Assembly (NCBI RefSeq): GCF_002575655.3
Contig: NC_053039.3
Coordinates: forward strand, 243,762,622-243,826,621
Length of the DNA stretch: 64,000 bases
Direction: 5' to 3'
Origin: Aegilops tauschii subsp. strangulata
Lineage: Eukaryota; Streptophyta; Magnoliopsida; Poales; Poaceae
Positions within the stretch are counted from its first letter, which is position 1. The number at the start of each line of letters is the position of its first letter. Both the position numbers and the translations under genes were made by a program. The notes beneath the pieces are model-generated. The model did no database searches. It was not told where the DNA came from and worked only from the letters and a program-made list of their open reading frames with translations. Shown piece by piece: positions 47,491-58,421 of the stretch.

Positions 47491-49936
47491 TCAGGCCGTT
47501 AGCCTGCACAGAGCCGTTGCAGTCTTGGAGCCTGACGGCCGGTCGAGGTGCTTGCAGATGTAGTCGCCAGCGTCCATGAGTTTGCCGAGGTCGACGTTGG
47601 TCTCTATCCCCAGGCCGTGGAGCATGTACACCACGTCCTCCGTCGCGACATTGCCCGTGGCGCCCTTGGCGTACGGGCACCCTCCAAGGCCCGACACAGA
47701 CGAGTCCACTACGCCGATCCCCATCTGGCAATGGCAACATCATGAAAACCGTGTTAGGACAGGAAGCCCTGCTCACTGACTCGTTGTTTTCAGCTCGGCT
47801 ATTATTACCTGGAGAGAGACTAGGATGTTGGCAAGGGCCTGGCCGTATGTATCGTGGAAGTGAACGGCCAGCTTGTCTGCCGGAACGACAGCCATGACCG
47901 CCTCCAGCATAGGAACTACCCTGCCTGAAACAAACAGCCCATGTTAACAGTGTGCAAAATCTGAACAAACAAAAAGCCTCAAGAAATCGACAGTTTAATA
48001 TGGCACTCAGCGAATGTGATAACGTACCTGGCGTACCGACACCGATCGTGTCACCGAGTGAAATCTCCACGCAACCCATGTCGTAAAGCTCCTTGGCAAC
48101 ATATGCTACTTTTGATGGATGCACGGCGCCTTCCACGGGGCAACCCACCACACATGAAACATACCTACCACAATCAGAGGATGGAGGACTTCAGAACAGA
48201 TTCAGTAATCAAGCTCTTCGTTTACACTTGCTTTGGACTTTGGCAGCTTACCCGCGGATACGTATTCCATGTTTTTTGGCAGCAGAAGTAACATCACGGT
48301 ACCGAGCAAGGCTTTCCTCGATGGTACAGTTGATGTTCGACTTAGAGAAGGATTCAGAGGCGGATGCGAAAACCGCAACTTCTTTTGCACCAGCTGCAAC
48401 TGCAGCCTCAAATCCCTGCAAATGAAATCGCTTCATCACTACAAAATATGTCAAAAGTGCATTGCAACTTCTTTTGCATGTCATTTGCAGTGGTTTGAGA
48501 CTGCTCTGAGAAGGATTTGAAGCGTAAAAAAATGCACCAGAGTCTACAGAAATGGGCATACTCTGAGGTTAGGAGTTAACACAGGAAACCGCACATTTGG
48601 TGCATGCTGGATCCCTTCAAGGACATCCTTTGCATCAGCTAGCTGCACTTCCAAAATAAAGTTATCATTAGTTTTGCCGTATCTTTGGTCCGTAACTGTC
48701 TATCTATTATGCATGCTAGCACAAGAGAAAAATGGAGGTTGAATGGAACAATCTCTGAAAAAAAAATGTAACTGAGAAGGTATATTACCTTCAACCAGCA
48801 GGTTTTAGATAGTTCAAAAAGCTAACTACTGTGCATGTTACGCAGCTTCATCTAGTCTAGGTACACCATAAATTACCTGCGGCACCCATCTTGGGGAAAC
48901 AAAACTTGTGGCTTCAACTACTGACAGACCAGAAGCGACCAACTTGTGTATCAGCTCAATCTTTACTGATGTCGGTACAATGTTCTTCTCATTCTGCAGA
49001 CCATCTCGTGGTCCAACCTCAACCACCTTCACAAACCTTGGGAGATCCCACGAAACCTGAAAATTCAGTTACTCATCGACTGAGCAAAGGGGAAAACATC
49101 TGGGTAGTAATGATTCTTCTTTATTATGCTTTCAGCCGAAACTTGCATATGTGTTCAAACAGTACTAGAAAGTTATGACTTTGCGGCTTAGTTTGCAGTT
49201 GATGAACTATGTTGCGCTTCCATAGACAGAGGCTTAGTTTGCGGTTGATGAACTATGTTGCGCTGTGCTTATTTTGTAATCTGTTGTGGGAAAATGGCCA
49301 CGAAACTAGGGATAACTTGGTTAAACAAACACTAAGATAGACAAAAGCTAGTTGGATAAGTTGGATCATAATTCACCGCAACACCGAACGCAGCCAAAAT
49401 GATACATGTCACTTCCTTGCTTCTGTTTTTCTAAGGAGTCCTTGCTTCTGTTAGAGGAGGCGCAACCAGAACTAAAATAGGGAAGCAAAATTGAATGCAT
49501 ACATCATCCACTACGAAATTTCACAACTTAACATACCTTTTGTGGAAGAGTTCTAAACTCCATATCCACTCCATTGCAGGACGAATCGGTATACTGGCCT
49601 TGCAGATGCCATGAGTGAGAAGTGCTGTGAAAGAGCGTCTGGTTGTTGCCACTGTTGCTGGGCGTGTAACTGAAAGCAGTACAGATAAAAAAGAAACTAT
49701 TACTGAATGGTTGCTCACATCTGGAGATACTGGTTAAAAAAATGTGAAAAATAAAACACCGAATAAAATGACAAGTATGAGATGAAGCATTTGCTGTTGA
49801 ATGACAGTAAAACTTACTTGCCGGTGCTGCGGTCATCAGCTGTTGATCTGCAAGCACTTTGGCAGAACCTTCCAAGTCTATTAATACTCAACTTTGGCAG
49901 GTCCCCAAGACCAAGTGGTTCCTCGAGGCTCGACAT
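47491..49936 (-). CDS. HMGCL: Hydroxymethylglutaryl-CoA lyase, complete, 8 coding exons
   Basis: The enzyme cleaves HMG-CoA to acetoacetate and acetyl-CoA, the last step of leucine breakdown, usually in mitochondria. Coding exons in transcript order: 49936-49818, 49669-49537, 49056-48877, 48642-48562, 48415-48252, 48164-48028, 47924-47809, 47724-47491. They total 1164 nt (387 aa plus TGA), with phases consistent and GT-AG introns throughout. Marks of the family are [12 protein letters not shown] (D102 for metal binding), [10 protein letters not shown] (H293 and H295), and the signature [17 protein letters not shown] with catalytic Cys326. The start [20 protein letters not shown] matches how I recall grass homologues beginning. 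It lies 2 nt after an acceptor (TTTCCAG), so a 5' UTR intron is likely. The N-terminal 84 residues are not part of the TIM-barrel and may include targeting sequence. Confidence 0.93.
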
Positions 49937-50520
49937 TCTGGAAACATAAATGAACAATTGAAGAGTGTGAATAACAATGCTGGCATGTACCTAGTTTCTT
50001 TGTCTGCAGTGCCGCGAGCATCTGAAACATCGAAGGATACAAATTGCAAACATCGAAGGATGGTATGACCAGTGGAGCCCACATCCCTCAAAAACAAAAG
50101 AGTTACTATCATCACACGCCATTTCAAACCGGCCGGATGTTTCCCAGATATCAATTTCGCGCGGGTGCGCTAACTAGCAAGCTGGATTGCTAGTGCTATC
50201 ATTTCATCAGCTGGATTCCCCACTGAAAGAGGATTAGGGTATGGAGCTGTGGCACAGAGCAACGCTGACTCTTCAGCAACAAAGATTGCTTTAGCTCTTT
50301 CGAAGTGAAATTTTGAATTGAAGCATGAAGCCGGTTGGAATTGGATCATGGAATGAAACATTGCATCCAAATCCAGGCACTCGCAAGTTCATTCCAGATT
50401 TCTCCGCCTTGAAATAAAACCTAATCTAAAATCTCGCACGATACGATACTTGCTTGCTGAAAAAAAGAAACAGAAACGGGGAAAGAATCAAGAACCGAAC
50501 CAAGAAAGGCACCTTGATCG
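49937..50520 (-). promoter_or_regulatory. 5' UTR intron and leader of the HMG-CoA lyase gene
   Basis: On the minus strand, AAACTAG|GTACATGCC near 49991 is a good donor that pairs with the acceptor at 49939. This gives a short intron (about 50 bp) in the 5' UTR. Leader sequence lies upstream to at least 50090. No TATA box was found, so the transcription start is unresolved. Confidence 0.5.
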
Positions 50521-51318
50521 ATGGATGAATTCGAAGCCAATCCGACGGAGTCCCCGCCCCAACGCCTGACGTGGTATAGGGCAGCAGACTCGCGCTCGCT
50601 TGAATCCGACGAAAAGATCGCGGGGGTCGCCGCACCCGCTAAAATGGAGGTCGCAGCTGCACCACCGCGTCTCCGCCAAGGGAAAGGGACCGGAACCCGA
50701 CCGGCGCCGTGTCCACCTGAAAGAGGAGTGGACCCGGTCTTCGGCAGGAGACGCGTCGTGGCGCTGCGGGGCCGGAGGTGTCAGTGGGACCGGGTCTACG
50801 GGACCGGGTCTATGGAGAGGCAGGATGTTTGGCGGAGGGAGTTGTGGAGGCAACGGCGTTGGCAGGTGCCTTTCAGTTGGGTGAGCGAGCGGCCACCAAA
50901 CCACGCGCGCTCCTGCCGGGTTGTCGGATCCGCCACACGGGCCGTGCCCGTTAAGATGGATTCGCGTTGGAGAAATGGGTCGAGTAGGTGGAAGTCGGTG
51001 CGCAAATATGATCCCTTGGACTTTGGTGATTGCGTGTCTTGTGGTTTTTGTGGCCTGAGCCGACAGAATATTTCTGGTTTTTTCGCAAACTTTGGGTGCT
51101 GATATCGGGTCAAACGTGAGACCCAGTTGGCGGATGTGTGCTGTTGAATGAGTTCTCTACATGCAAACGTGGTCGACACTACTCCAAGAAAACTGGGGTC
51201 TTTTTTTCCTCTTTTGGATGGGAAACTGGGATCTTTTTGGTGGTGCATGTGGTCTGGATGGATTTCCTCGTGTTTTATGTGGTGGAGAATGGCATCTCAT
51301 TTAAATTTGGTTGAGTAA
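50521..51318. other. GC-rich upstream region of HMG-CoA lyase
   Basis: This GC-rich stretch (50521-50960) with CpGs is likely promoter or leader sequence of the minus-strand gene. The open plus-strand frame from 50521 to 51102 is arginine-rich with no recognisable domain, and I do not call it a gene. From about 50960 to 51318 the DNA returns to ordinary composition with nothing recognised. Confidence 0.45.
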
Positions 51319-51726
51319 GGGCATCTCCAATAGCAACGCGTAAGAAATTTCTCGCATTCGTCTGCGGACAGGGGATCAATCCGTGGACATGGATGCGGGA
51401 GGTCGAAATCCAATGCTAGCCGCGTACATTTTAAACTATTTTTCAATAAACCGGATGAAATTCATGTAAACACAATCGGATTTCGTACAAACATAACGGA
51501 TTTAACTATATTTTGAACATTTAGAACAAAAAAAGGACCCACCCCTAAACCTATCCTACAGCGGTGGCGCCCGGCGTCCAAGCCCGTGTTGGCCTCCTTC
51601 CGCCGTCTCCATGAGCACCGGCGATAACACCAAATGAAGTGAAGGTGCGGTCTCCGGCGAGGAAGAGTAGAACACAGGAGACGGGCCAACCCACATGGGA
51701 CACAAGGCACCGCCGGCGCTTGTGGC

Positions 51727-54145
51727 CTACTCATCCTTGAAGGAGTCTGTGCCTTGTCCGTCGCAGGCGGACGTGAGGTCCACGAGGGAAATGGTGGCGC
51801 CTTGACTGTCGCCGTCCCATCGGGCCGGCTGATGGTTCGTCGGCGCCGCGTAGGAGGTGCAGCTAGCTATGTTCTCTTCCGCGATCGCCTGCAGCTGCGC
51901 CTCCGCGGTTGCCGCTTCCTGGTGAGCGGCGGCTTGAGTGCGGACATCGTAGATGGCACGCTGCTCCGCGATGAAATTTGGATTCACCGCGGCCATGGCC
52001 GCCACGGCCTCCTAGAAATCTGGCACTCCGCCAACCAGTGCTGCTCCAGGAGGAACATGTTGTACCGTTGTTGAAGAAAATATGCCCTAGAGGAAATAAT
52101 AAAGTTGCTATTTTATATTTCCTTATATCATTATAAATGTTTATTATTCATGCTAGAAATGTATTAACCGGAAACTTGATACATGTGTGGATACATAGAC
52201 AAAAACACCGTGTCTCTAGTAAGCCTCTACTAGACTAGCTCGTTGATCAAAGATGGTTAAGTTTCCTAACCATAAACATGTGTTGTCATTTGATTAACGG
52301 GATCACATCATTAGGAGAATGATGTGATGGACAAGACCCATCCATTAGCTTAGCATAATGGTTGTTAAGTTTTATTGCTATTGCTTTCTTCATGACTTAT
52401 ACATATTCCTTTGACTATGAGATTATGCAACTTCCGGATACCGGAGGAATACCTTGTGTGCTATCAAACGTCATAACGTAACTAGCTGATTATAAAGATG
52501 CTCTACGGGTATCTCTGAAGGTATTTGTTGGGTTGGCATAGATCGAGATTAGGATTTGTCATTCCAAGTATCGGAGAGGTATCTCTGGGCCCTCTCGGTA
52601 ATGCACATCATGATAAGCCTTGCAAGCAATTTGACTAATGAGTTAGTTGCGGGATGATGCATTACGGAATGAGTAAAGAGACTTGCTGGTAACGAGATTG
52701 AACTAGGTATGAAGATACCGACGATCGTATCTCGGGCAAGTAACATACCGATGACAAAGGGAATAACGTATGTTGTCATTACGGTTTGACTGATAAAGAT
52801 CTTCGTAGAATATGTAGGAACCAATATGAGCATCCAGGTTCCGATGTTGGTTATTGACCGGAGAGGTGTCTCGGTCATGTCTACATAGTTCTCGAACCCG
52901 TAGGGTCCGCACGCTTAACGTTCGATGACGATTTGTATTATATGAGTTATGTGATTTGGTGACCGAATGTTGTTCAGAGTTCCGGATGAGACGGACATGA
53001 CGAGGAGTCTCGAAATGGTCGAGAGGTAAATATTCATATATAGGACGATAGTATTCGGACACCAGAAGTGGGGATACCGGGTACGTATCGGGTCACCGGA
53101 AGGGGTTCCGGGCAACCCCCGACAAAGATATGGGCCTTATTGGGCCAAGGGTGGGACAGACCAGCCCCTAGCGGGCTGGTACGCCCCCATATAGGCCGAA
53201 TAGGAAGGGGAAAGGAAAGGGGGAAGAGAGAAGGAAGGGGAGGCAATTCGGCTCCCCTTCCTTCCCTCCTCTCTCCCCTTTCCTCCCCTCTCCGGAAAAG
53301 ATGGTAGGGGGGGGGGGCGAATTGGACAAGGCCCCTAGTAGGATTCCTCCTACTTGGGGCGCCCCATGGCTATCCCTCTCCCCCTCCCACCTATATATAT
53401 GTTGGGAGGGGGCGTCTAGAACACACAACAAACATTGTTAGCCGTGTGCGGCGCCCCCTTCACAGTTTACGCCTCCGGTCATATCCACGTAGTGCTTAGG
53501 CGAAGCCCTGCGCGGACCGCTTCACCATCACCGTCACCACGCCATCGTGTTGACGGAACTCTCCCTCGACACTTTGCTAGATCAAGAGTTCGAGGGACGT
53601 CATTGAGCTGAACGTGTGCAGAACTCGGAGGTGCCGTACGTTCGGTGCTTGATCGGTTGAATCGAGAAGACGTTCGACTACATCAACCGCGTTAAGCTAA
53701 CGCTTCCGCTTTCGGCCTACGAGGGTACGTGGACACACTCCCCCCTCTCGTTGCTATGCATCTCCTAGATAGATCTTGCGTGAGCGTAGGATTTTTTTTA
53801 AATTGCATGATACGTTCCCCAACAGTTGTTCCTCCAGTGCCTGCTGGAACGCCGACAAAGGCACCAGCGCAGGCTGCACCTCTGCCATTGCGGCATTGAA
53901 CTAGGCCTGCGCCTACTCCATGGTGAAGCCGGCGTGCACAGGAGGCGCTAGAGCTGGGGCGGAATCGTTGGAGCCTGTCTCCTTGTGGTGTCGTCCTCGT
54001 CGTCGGACACCTCGGGCAAGCTGGCCGGCAAGCCGACCTCGATCCACCTGGCACGGCGGCTATGCCAGGCGGTGGGAAGGGCGGCCATCGCGTGCTTCTT
54101 CTCCGGCGACAGACTGTCCCACAGTGCTTTCCCGCTGGCGGTCAT
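51727..54145 (-). pseudogene. ORF of unknown function, split by the solo LTR
   Basis: The frame begins at an ATG at 54145 (MTASGKALWDSLSPEKKHAM, later PEVSDDEDDTT) and decays near 53948, with two in-frame TAG codons and a shift before the LTR. Left of the LTR it resumes with YNMFLLEQHW and, after another shift, MAAMAAVNPNFIAEQRAIYD, to a stop near 51727. The middle is Ala/Gln-rich and probably helical. I do not recognise a domain. Its position inside Harbinger-like termini suggests an element-borne protein rather than a host gene. The LTR plus at least three lesions make it non-functional. Confidence 0.55.
52072..53824 (+). repeat. Solo LTR of a BARE/WIS/Angela-type Copia element
   Basis: It starts TGAAGAAAATATGCCCTAG and ends ACGTTCCCCAACA, 1753 bp, with the direct repeat GTTGT immediately on both sides (52067-52071 and 53825-53829). 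A TATA box (CTATATATATG) lies near 53392. With intact target duplication and no interior, it is a solo LTR made by recombination between the two LTRs of a full element. It is the same family as 3379-5123 in opposite orientation. Confidence 0.93.
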
Positions 54146-54220
54146 GGCGGATGCAGTGCAAGGGAGGAGGATGTGGAGGGGCTGGTGTTGTGGTGTGGAG
54201 TTAGTCGGGTGTAGCCGCCT

Positions 54221-54228
54221 TTATATAG
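54221..54228 (-). promoter_or_regulatory. TATA box upstream of the element-borne ORF
   Basis: CTATATAA on the minus strand, 76 bp before the ATG at 54145. The spacing is normal for a plant promoter and supports the ORF having once been expressed. Confidence 0.5.
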
Positions 54229-54781
54229 AGGATTCCGATGAGGCCAGGCGTCCGGGTGCGCCAATGCGCGATGTCGGAGCGGGTTTCTTGGCCGGCGAGC
54301 CTGCTTAGACGGCAGATGGACGGACCACGGGATTAAACGGGCGCGGTAGATATCCGTCCCGTCTCGCCCAGTCACGCGTCTCTGGCATTGAACAGGCGCG
54401 GACACCAAAGACGCCTCACAAGCGGCACCCTCGATCGGCGCGCCGCTTCAATGGCGGAGGCAATGAGAGGCCGCGTCCGCTCTGAGCCTTCTTCAATGTT
54501 GAGTGGCGCGCTCTACAGCAGCATAAATGCGGGCAGCTGCCGCCGGGCGAGAGCGCGTGCGACAGGGGGGGGGGGGTTGGTGGGCAGGGTGGTCAAAAAA
54601 TGGGCTTGGGATCGGTTCGGACTCCCGCAAACCTCCCCTACTTTTGTCTTTGTTTTGCTGGAGAAATCGCGTCCGGACCGTCCCGCGGAGCGATACAGAA
54701 TCGCGTTGGATGGATTCCGCGGTCCGGACAATGCAGTCTGGACACTTGCAGGAGGTTTATGGGTCCGCCTTGGAGATGCCC

Positions 54782-55541
54782 TTAGATACCATGTTTTGTG
54801 GTTATTAAAAGTGCACAAGATGCATGCATGTTATTAAGTAGAGGATACTCCGCACATTGCCGTCGGAATTGGTTGATAAATTTTTGGATTGATAACATGA
54901 GAATGAAAATTAAAAATACATGCAAACCAGACCTGTGGTTGGATGGTTAGGAGGACAATGGCATCCCAGTCCATAAGAGTTCCAGTCCTAGACTTGACAC
55001 TGGTGCTTGCATTTTTTTGAATTTATTCCAGGTCTTCTGGCGATATACGTTCAATGTGGGAGGAGACATTCTTGTCGACTTTATAAAACTTGGCATGTTT
55101 TGCGGGTTTAAACCCGTTTCAGTAGTACCTGAACCCAAAACCTATCAAAATACGTAGCTTATTCACGGATCCACCAATTTCTACCCATCCACTGATCCAA
55201 CCTCGACTACCCACACATGGCAGCACACTAGATAAACATAAACCTAGCTTTTTCTTCCGCCGCAGCCCAGGGATGAGTGTTGTTGTTTTTCTTTGAAAGT
55301 TGTTATTTTTGCTGGCTGATCGCGGGGACGGGTTCCCCGCGGGTTCAAGAAACCCGAGGGTTTAGGGACGGGCAAAAAACTGACCCTGTGCACGGGGATG
55401 GACATGCAATTTTCTCGCGGGGATGGGTTTGGACAAGCAAAACCCGGCTGGTTTCGTCCCTGCTGCCATCTTGGATCCAGACTACTCTAAAATTCATGCT
55501 AAAATATCCAAGGGTAGAAAAAACATTAGTTTTGATGCTAA
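54782..55541. other. Spacer between two Harbinger-like elements
   Basis: Apart from the SINE-like copy at 54930-55085, it contains a G/A-rich stretch with GCGGGGACGGGTTCCCCGCG (about 55322) and nearby repeats of CGGGGATGG. No gene is supported. Confidence 0.5.
54930..55085 (+). mobile_element. tRNA-derived SINE-like retroposon, degenerate
   Basis: GACCTGTGGTTGGATGGTTA (an A-box-like start), a decayed B-box region (AGTTCCAGTCC), then GGTGCTTGCATTT, TTTATTCCAGG and GGCGATATACGTTCAATGTG follow the order I recall for an abundant grass SINE-like family. The copy is diverged. Ends and target duplication were not resolved. Confidence 0.55.
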
Positions 55542-56067
55542 GAGCAACTCCAATGCACCGACCCAAATGGACGGCGATTTTATTAGCGTTTTGTCCGTTT
55601 GGGTCGGCCATCCGCTCGACGTCCACCCGTTTTCTTTTTGGGTCGGTCGCCCGCTCAGCGTTTGCCCTGTTTTCTTTTTGGGTAGACAGTGCGCCCAATG
55701 CAAGCGACCTATTTCATGTCCGCGTACAAATTTTAAGAGGCCCGCGACCATAGATCATGCCAACGGCCATGCCGCCGTCCAAAGTTCATGCGGACACCAT
55801 GCCAGCGGCCGGCATACAATGCCAGCCTCCAAAAAGGCCATCACACAGTTCTTACTGGCGCACTTGCTAGCGGCCGGCACACATGCCAGCACACAAAAAA
55901 GGGGCGGGAGTTCGACCACGCCATGTCGGTCGTGGTCATGCCAGCACACTTGTCAGCATACAAAAAGGGATGCCGCATGCCGCCATAGATCACTCAAGGT
56001 CGAACTTGAGCATGTCGGCCTGCATCTTCTCGAACAACTGCCTCTTCCTCAGTGACACGGTGTTGAG
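55542..56067. mobile_element. Truncated Harbinger-like element
   Basis: After TAA (55539-55541), the terminus GAGCAACTCCAATGCACCGA is followed by tandem copies of TTTGGGTCGG and CGTTTTGTCCG-type subterminal phrases. Further in, the minus strand reads SLRKRQLFEKMQADMLKFDL near 55990-56060, a frame remnant. Several copies of CATGCCAGC occur at 55790-55960. The element is cut at 56068 by the Gypsy LTR; its other end is beyond the window. Confidence 0.55.
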
Positions 56068-57636
56068 TGATACGTCTCCAACGTATCTATAATTTTTGTT
56101 TGTTCCATGCTATTATATTATCAGTTTTGGATGTTTAATGGGCTTTAATATGCTCTTTTATATTATTTTTGGGACTAACCTATTAACCGGAGGCCCAGTG
56201 CCAGTTTCTATTTTTTGCCTATTTTAGAGTTTCGCAGAAAAGGAATACCAAACGGAGTCCAAACGGAATGAAACCTTTGCGATGATCTTTGTTGGACCGA
56301 AAGCAATCCAGAAGACTTGGAGTTGAAGTCTGCAACTCCACGAGGCGGCCACGAGGCAGGAGGGCGCGCCCCCCACCCTCGTGGCCCCCTCATAGCTCCA
56401 CCAACGTACTTCTTTCGCCTATATATACTCTTATACCCTAGAAACATCAGGGGGAGCCACGAAACCACTATTCCACCGCCACAACCTTCTGTACCCGTGA
56501 GATCCCATCTTGGGGCCTTTTTCGGCGATCTGCCCGAGGGGGAATCAATCACGGAGGGCTTCTACATCAACACCATAGCCTCTCTGATGAAGCGTGAGTA
56601 GTTTACCACAGACCTTCGGGTCCATAGTTATTAGCTAGATGGCTTCTTCTCTCTCTTTGATTCTTAATACAAAGTTCTCCTCGATGTTCTTGGAGATCTA
56701 TTCGATGTAATACTCTTTTGCAGTGTGTTTGCCGAGATCCGATGAATTGTGAATTTATGAACACGATTATCTATGAATATTATTTGGTTCTTCTCTGAAT
56801 TCTTCTATGCATGATTTGTTATCTTTGCAAGTCTCTTCGAATTATCGGTTTAGTTTGGCCTACTAGATTGATCTTTCTTGCAATGGGAGAAGTGCTTAGC
56901 TTTGGGTTCAATCTTGCAGTGTCCTTTCCCAATGACAGTAGGGGCAGCAAGGCATGTATTGTATTGTTTCCATCGAGGATAAAAAGATAGGGTTTATATC
57001 ATATTGCTTGAGTTTATCCCTCTACATCATGTCATCTTGCTTAATGCATTACTCTGTTCTTATGAACTTAATACTCTAGATGCATGCTGGATAGCGGTCG
57101 ATGTGTGGAGTAATAGTAGTAGATGCAGAATCGTTTCGGTCTATTTGACACGGACGTGATGCCTATATTCATGATCATTGCCTTAGATATCTTCATAATT
57201 ATGCGCTTTTCTATCAATTGCTCGGCAGTAATTTGCTCACCCACCGTAATACATGCTATCTTGAGAGAAGCCACTAGTGAAACCTATGGCCCCCGGTTCT
57301 CTTTCTTATTATATTGCATCTCTTTTATTTACATCGCATCTCGTTTACTATTTTGCAATCTTTACTTTCCAATCTATACAACAAAAATACCAAAAATATT
57401 TATTTTACTATCTCTATTAGATCTCACTTTTGCGAGTGACCGTGAAGGGATTGACAACCCCTTTATCACGTTGGTTGCAAGGTTCTTGATTGTTTGTGTA
57501 GGTACTAGGTGACTTGTGCGTTGTCTCCTACTGGATTGATACCTTGGTTCTCAAAACCGAGGGAAATACTTACGCTACTTTGATGCATCACCCTTTCCTC
57601 TTCAAGGGAAAAGCAATGCATGCGTAAGAGGTAGCA
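56068..57636 (+). repeat. Gypsy 5' LTR (TGATACGTCTCCAACG type)
   Basis: It starts TGATACGTCTCCAACGTATC and ends GCGTAAGAGGTAGCA, 1569 bp, with a TATA box (CTATATATACTC) at about 56419. A primer-binding site (TGGCGCCGTTGCCGGGGA) begins at 57648, 11 bp after the LTR, so this is a 5' LTR on the plus strand. The left flank pentanucleotide is TTGAG; the partner copy is outside the window. Confidence 0.9.
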
Positions 57637-58421
57637 AGAAGGATTTCTGGCGCCGTTGCCGGGGAGATATACGCCAAGTCAAGACATACCAAGTACCCAT
57701 CATAAACTCTTCTCCCTCGCATTACATTATTTGCCATTCGCCTCTCATTTTCCTCTCCCCCACTTCTAAAATGATTTTCGAAAACCTTTGCCTTTTCTTC
57801 GCCCCTCTTCCGTTCGCCTCTTTCTGCTTGCCTCTTGTGTGTTCATTCTTAGTGCGGTTTGTTGCCATCATGTCTGAAACTGGGGAGGTTGTCGTTGAAA
57901 AAGATAGTAGTAACGATGGGGGAAACTTTGATGCTTCTGATAATCCTCATGAAAAACCTACTATTTTACACACTAAAAAGTTTCGGATTGGTAGTGGTAA
58001 TATGATTGGAAAAGGAGTTATTCAATATTTCTTTACTTGCGCCAGTGCTTTGCCCACTATTGGTGGGTCTATTCTTCATAGAACTAGTAGTCTTGCGGAT
58101 GCTATATCTTTGCTCGTAGTTGAACTTGAAAGACAATTTATCCACATGCATCCTTGCATACAAAGGATTTTTCTAGAATTTTCCAATATTGAGCATTCTT
58201 CTGTTAAATGAGCAGCTACCATCTTTTTAGCACATGAGTTCAGATTTATAATAAAAGAGGCCAACGAAATTTTTGCACATTATAGGGTGGATGTTGGCCA
58301 TCCTCCCATAGAAGCAATCCTTTTTAATCAAGAAGACATAATGCGTTTACGATCTTTAGATCATGCTGCTTATAATGAAAACCTTAGAAAAAAGGTTCCT
58401 ACCGATGTTCTAGTTGACAGG
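57637..58421 (+). mobile_element. 5' interior of the Gypsy element, interrupted by Copia
   Basis: Primer-binding site, leader and a gag-like ORF, then the Copia LTR starts at 58422. The last 200 bp before the break still read as protein in another frame (FNQEDIMRLRSLDHAAYNEN), so the Copia element landed in the gag-like region. Confidence 0.82.
57771..58211 (+). pseudogene. Gag-like protein of the Gypsy element, disrupted
   Basis: The frame is open from 57771; the more likely start is the ATG at 57870 (MSETGEVVVEKDSS). Before that codon lies a hydrophobic run that is probably untranslated leader. The frame ends with a TGA at 58209-58211, and a continuation in the reading that follows is broken off by the Copia insertion. 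No zinc knuckle or enzymatic motif is visible. It may be the distinctive gag of a non-autonomous family. Confidence 0.55.

Larger units (their letters stand above)
51319..54781. mobile_element. Harbinger-like DNA transposon carrying a broken ORF, interrupted by a solo LTR
   Basis: The termini GGGCATCTCCAA (51319) and TTGGAGATGCCC (54781) are exact inverted repeats. They are bordered by TAA on the left and TTA on the right, consistent with a TWA target duplication with one changed base. The element is 3463 bp, or about 1.7 kb without the LTR at 52072-53824. It carries a minus-strand ORF with its own TATA box. No transposase was found. A poly-G run (54565-54576) lies near the right end. Confidence 0.65.

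Noticed and set aside
50521..51102. 193-codon plus-strand frame upstream of HMG-CoA lyase
   Set aside because: Arginine-rich translation of a GC-rich promoter/leader region, with no motif and no splice or promoter evidence on that strand.
54930..55085. Possible tRNA gene because of A-box and B-box-like phrases
   Set aside because: The sequence continues with SINE-like body text and cannot fold as a cloverleaf; treated as a degenerate retroposon.
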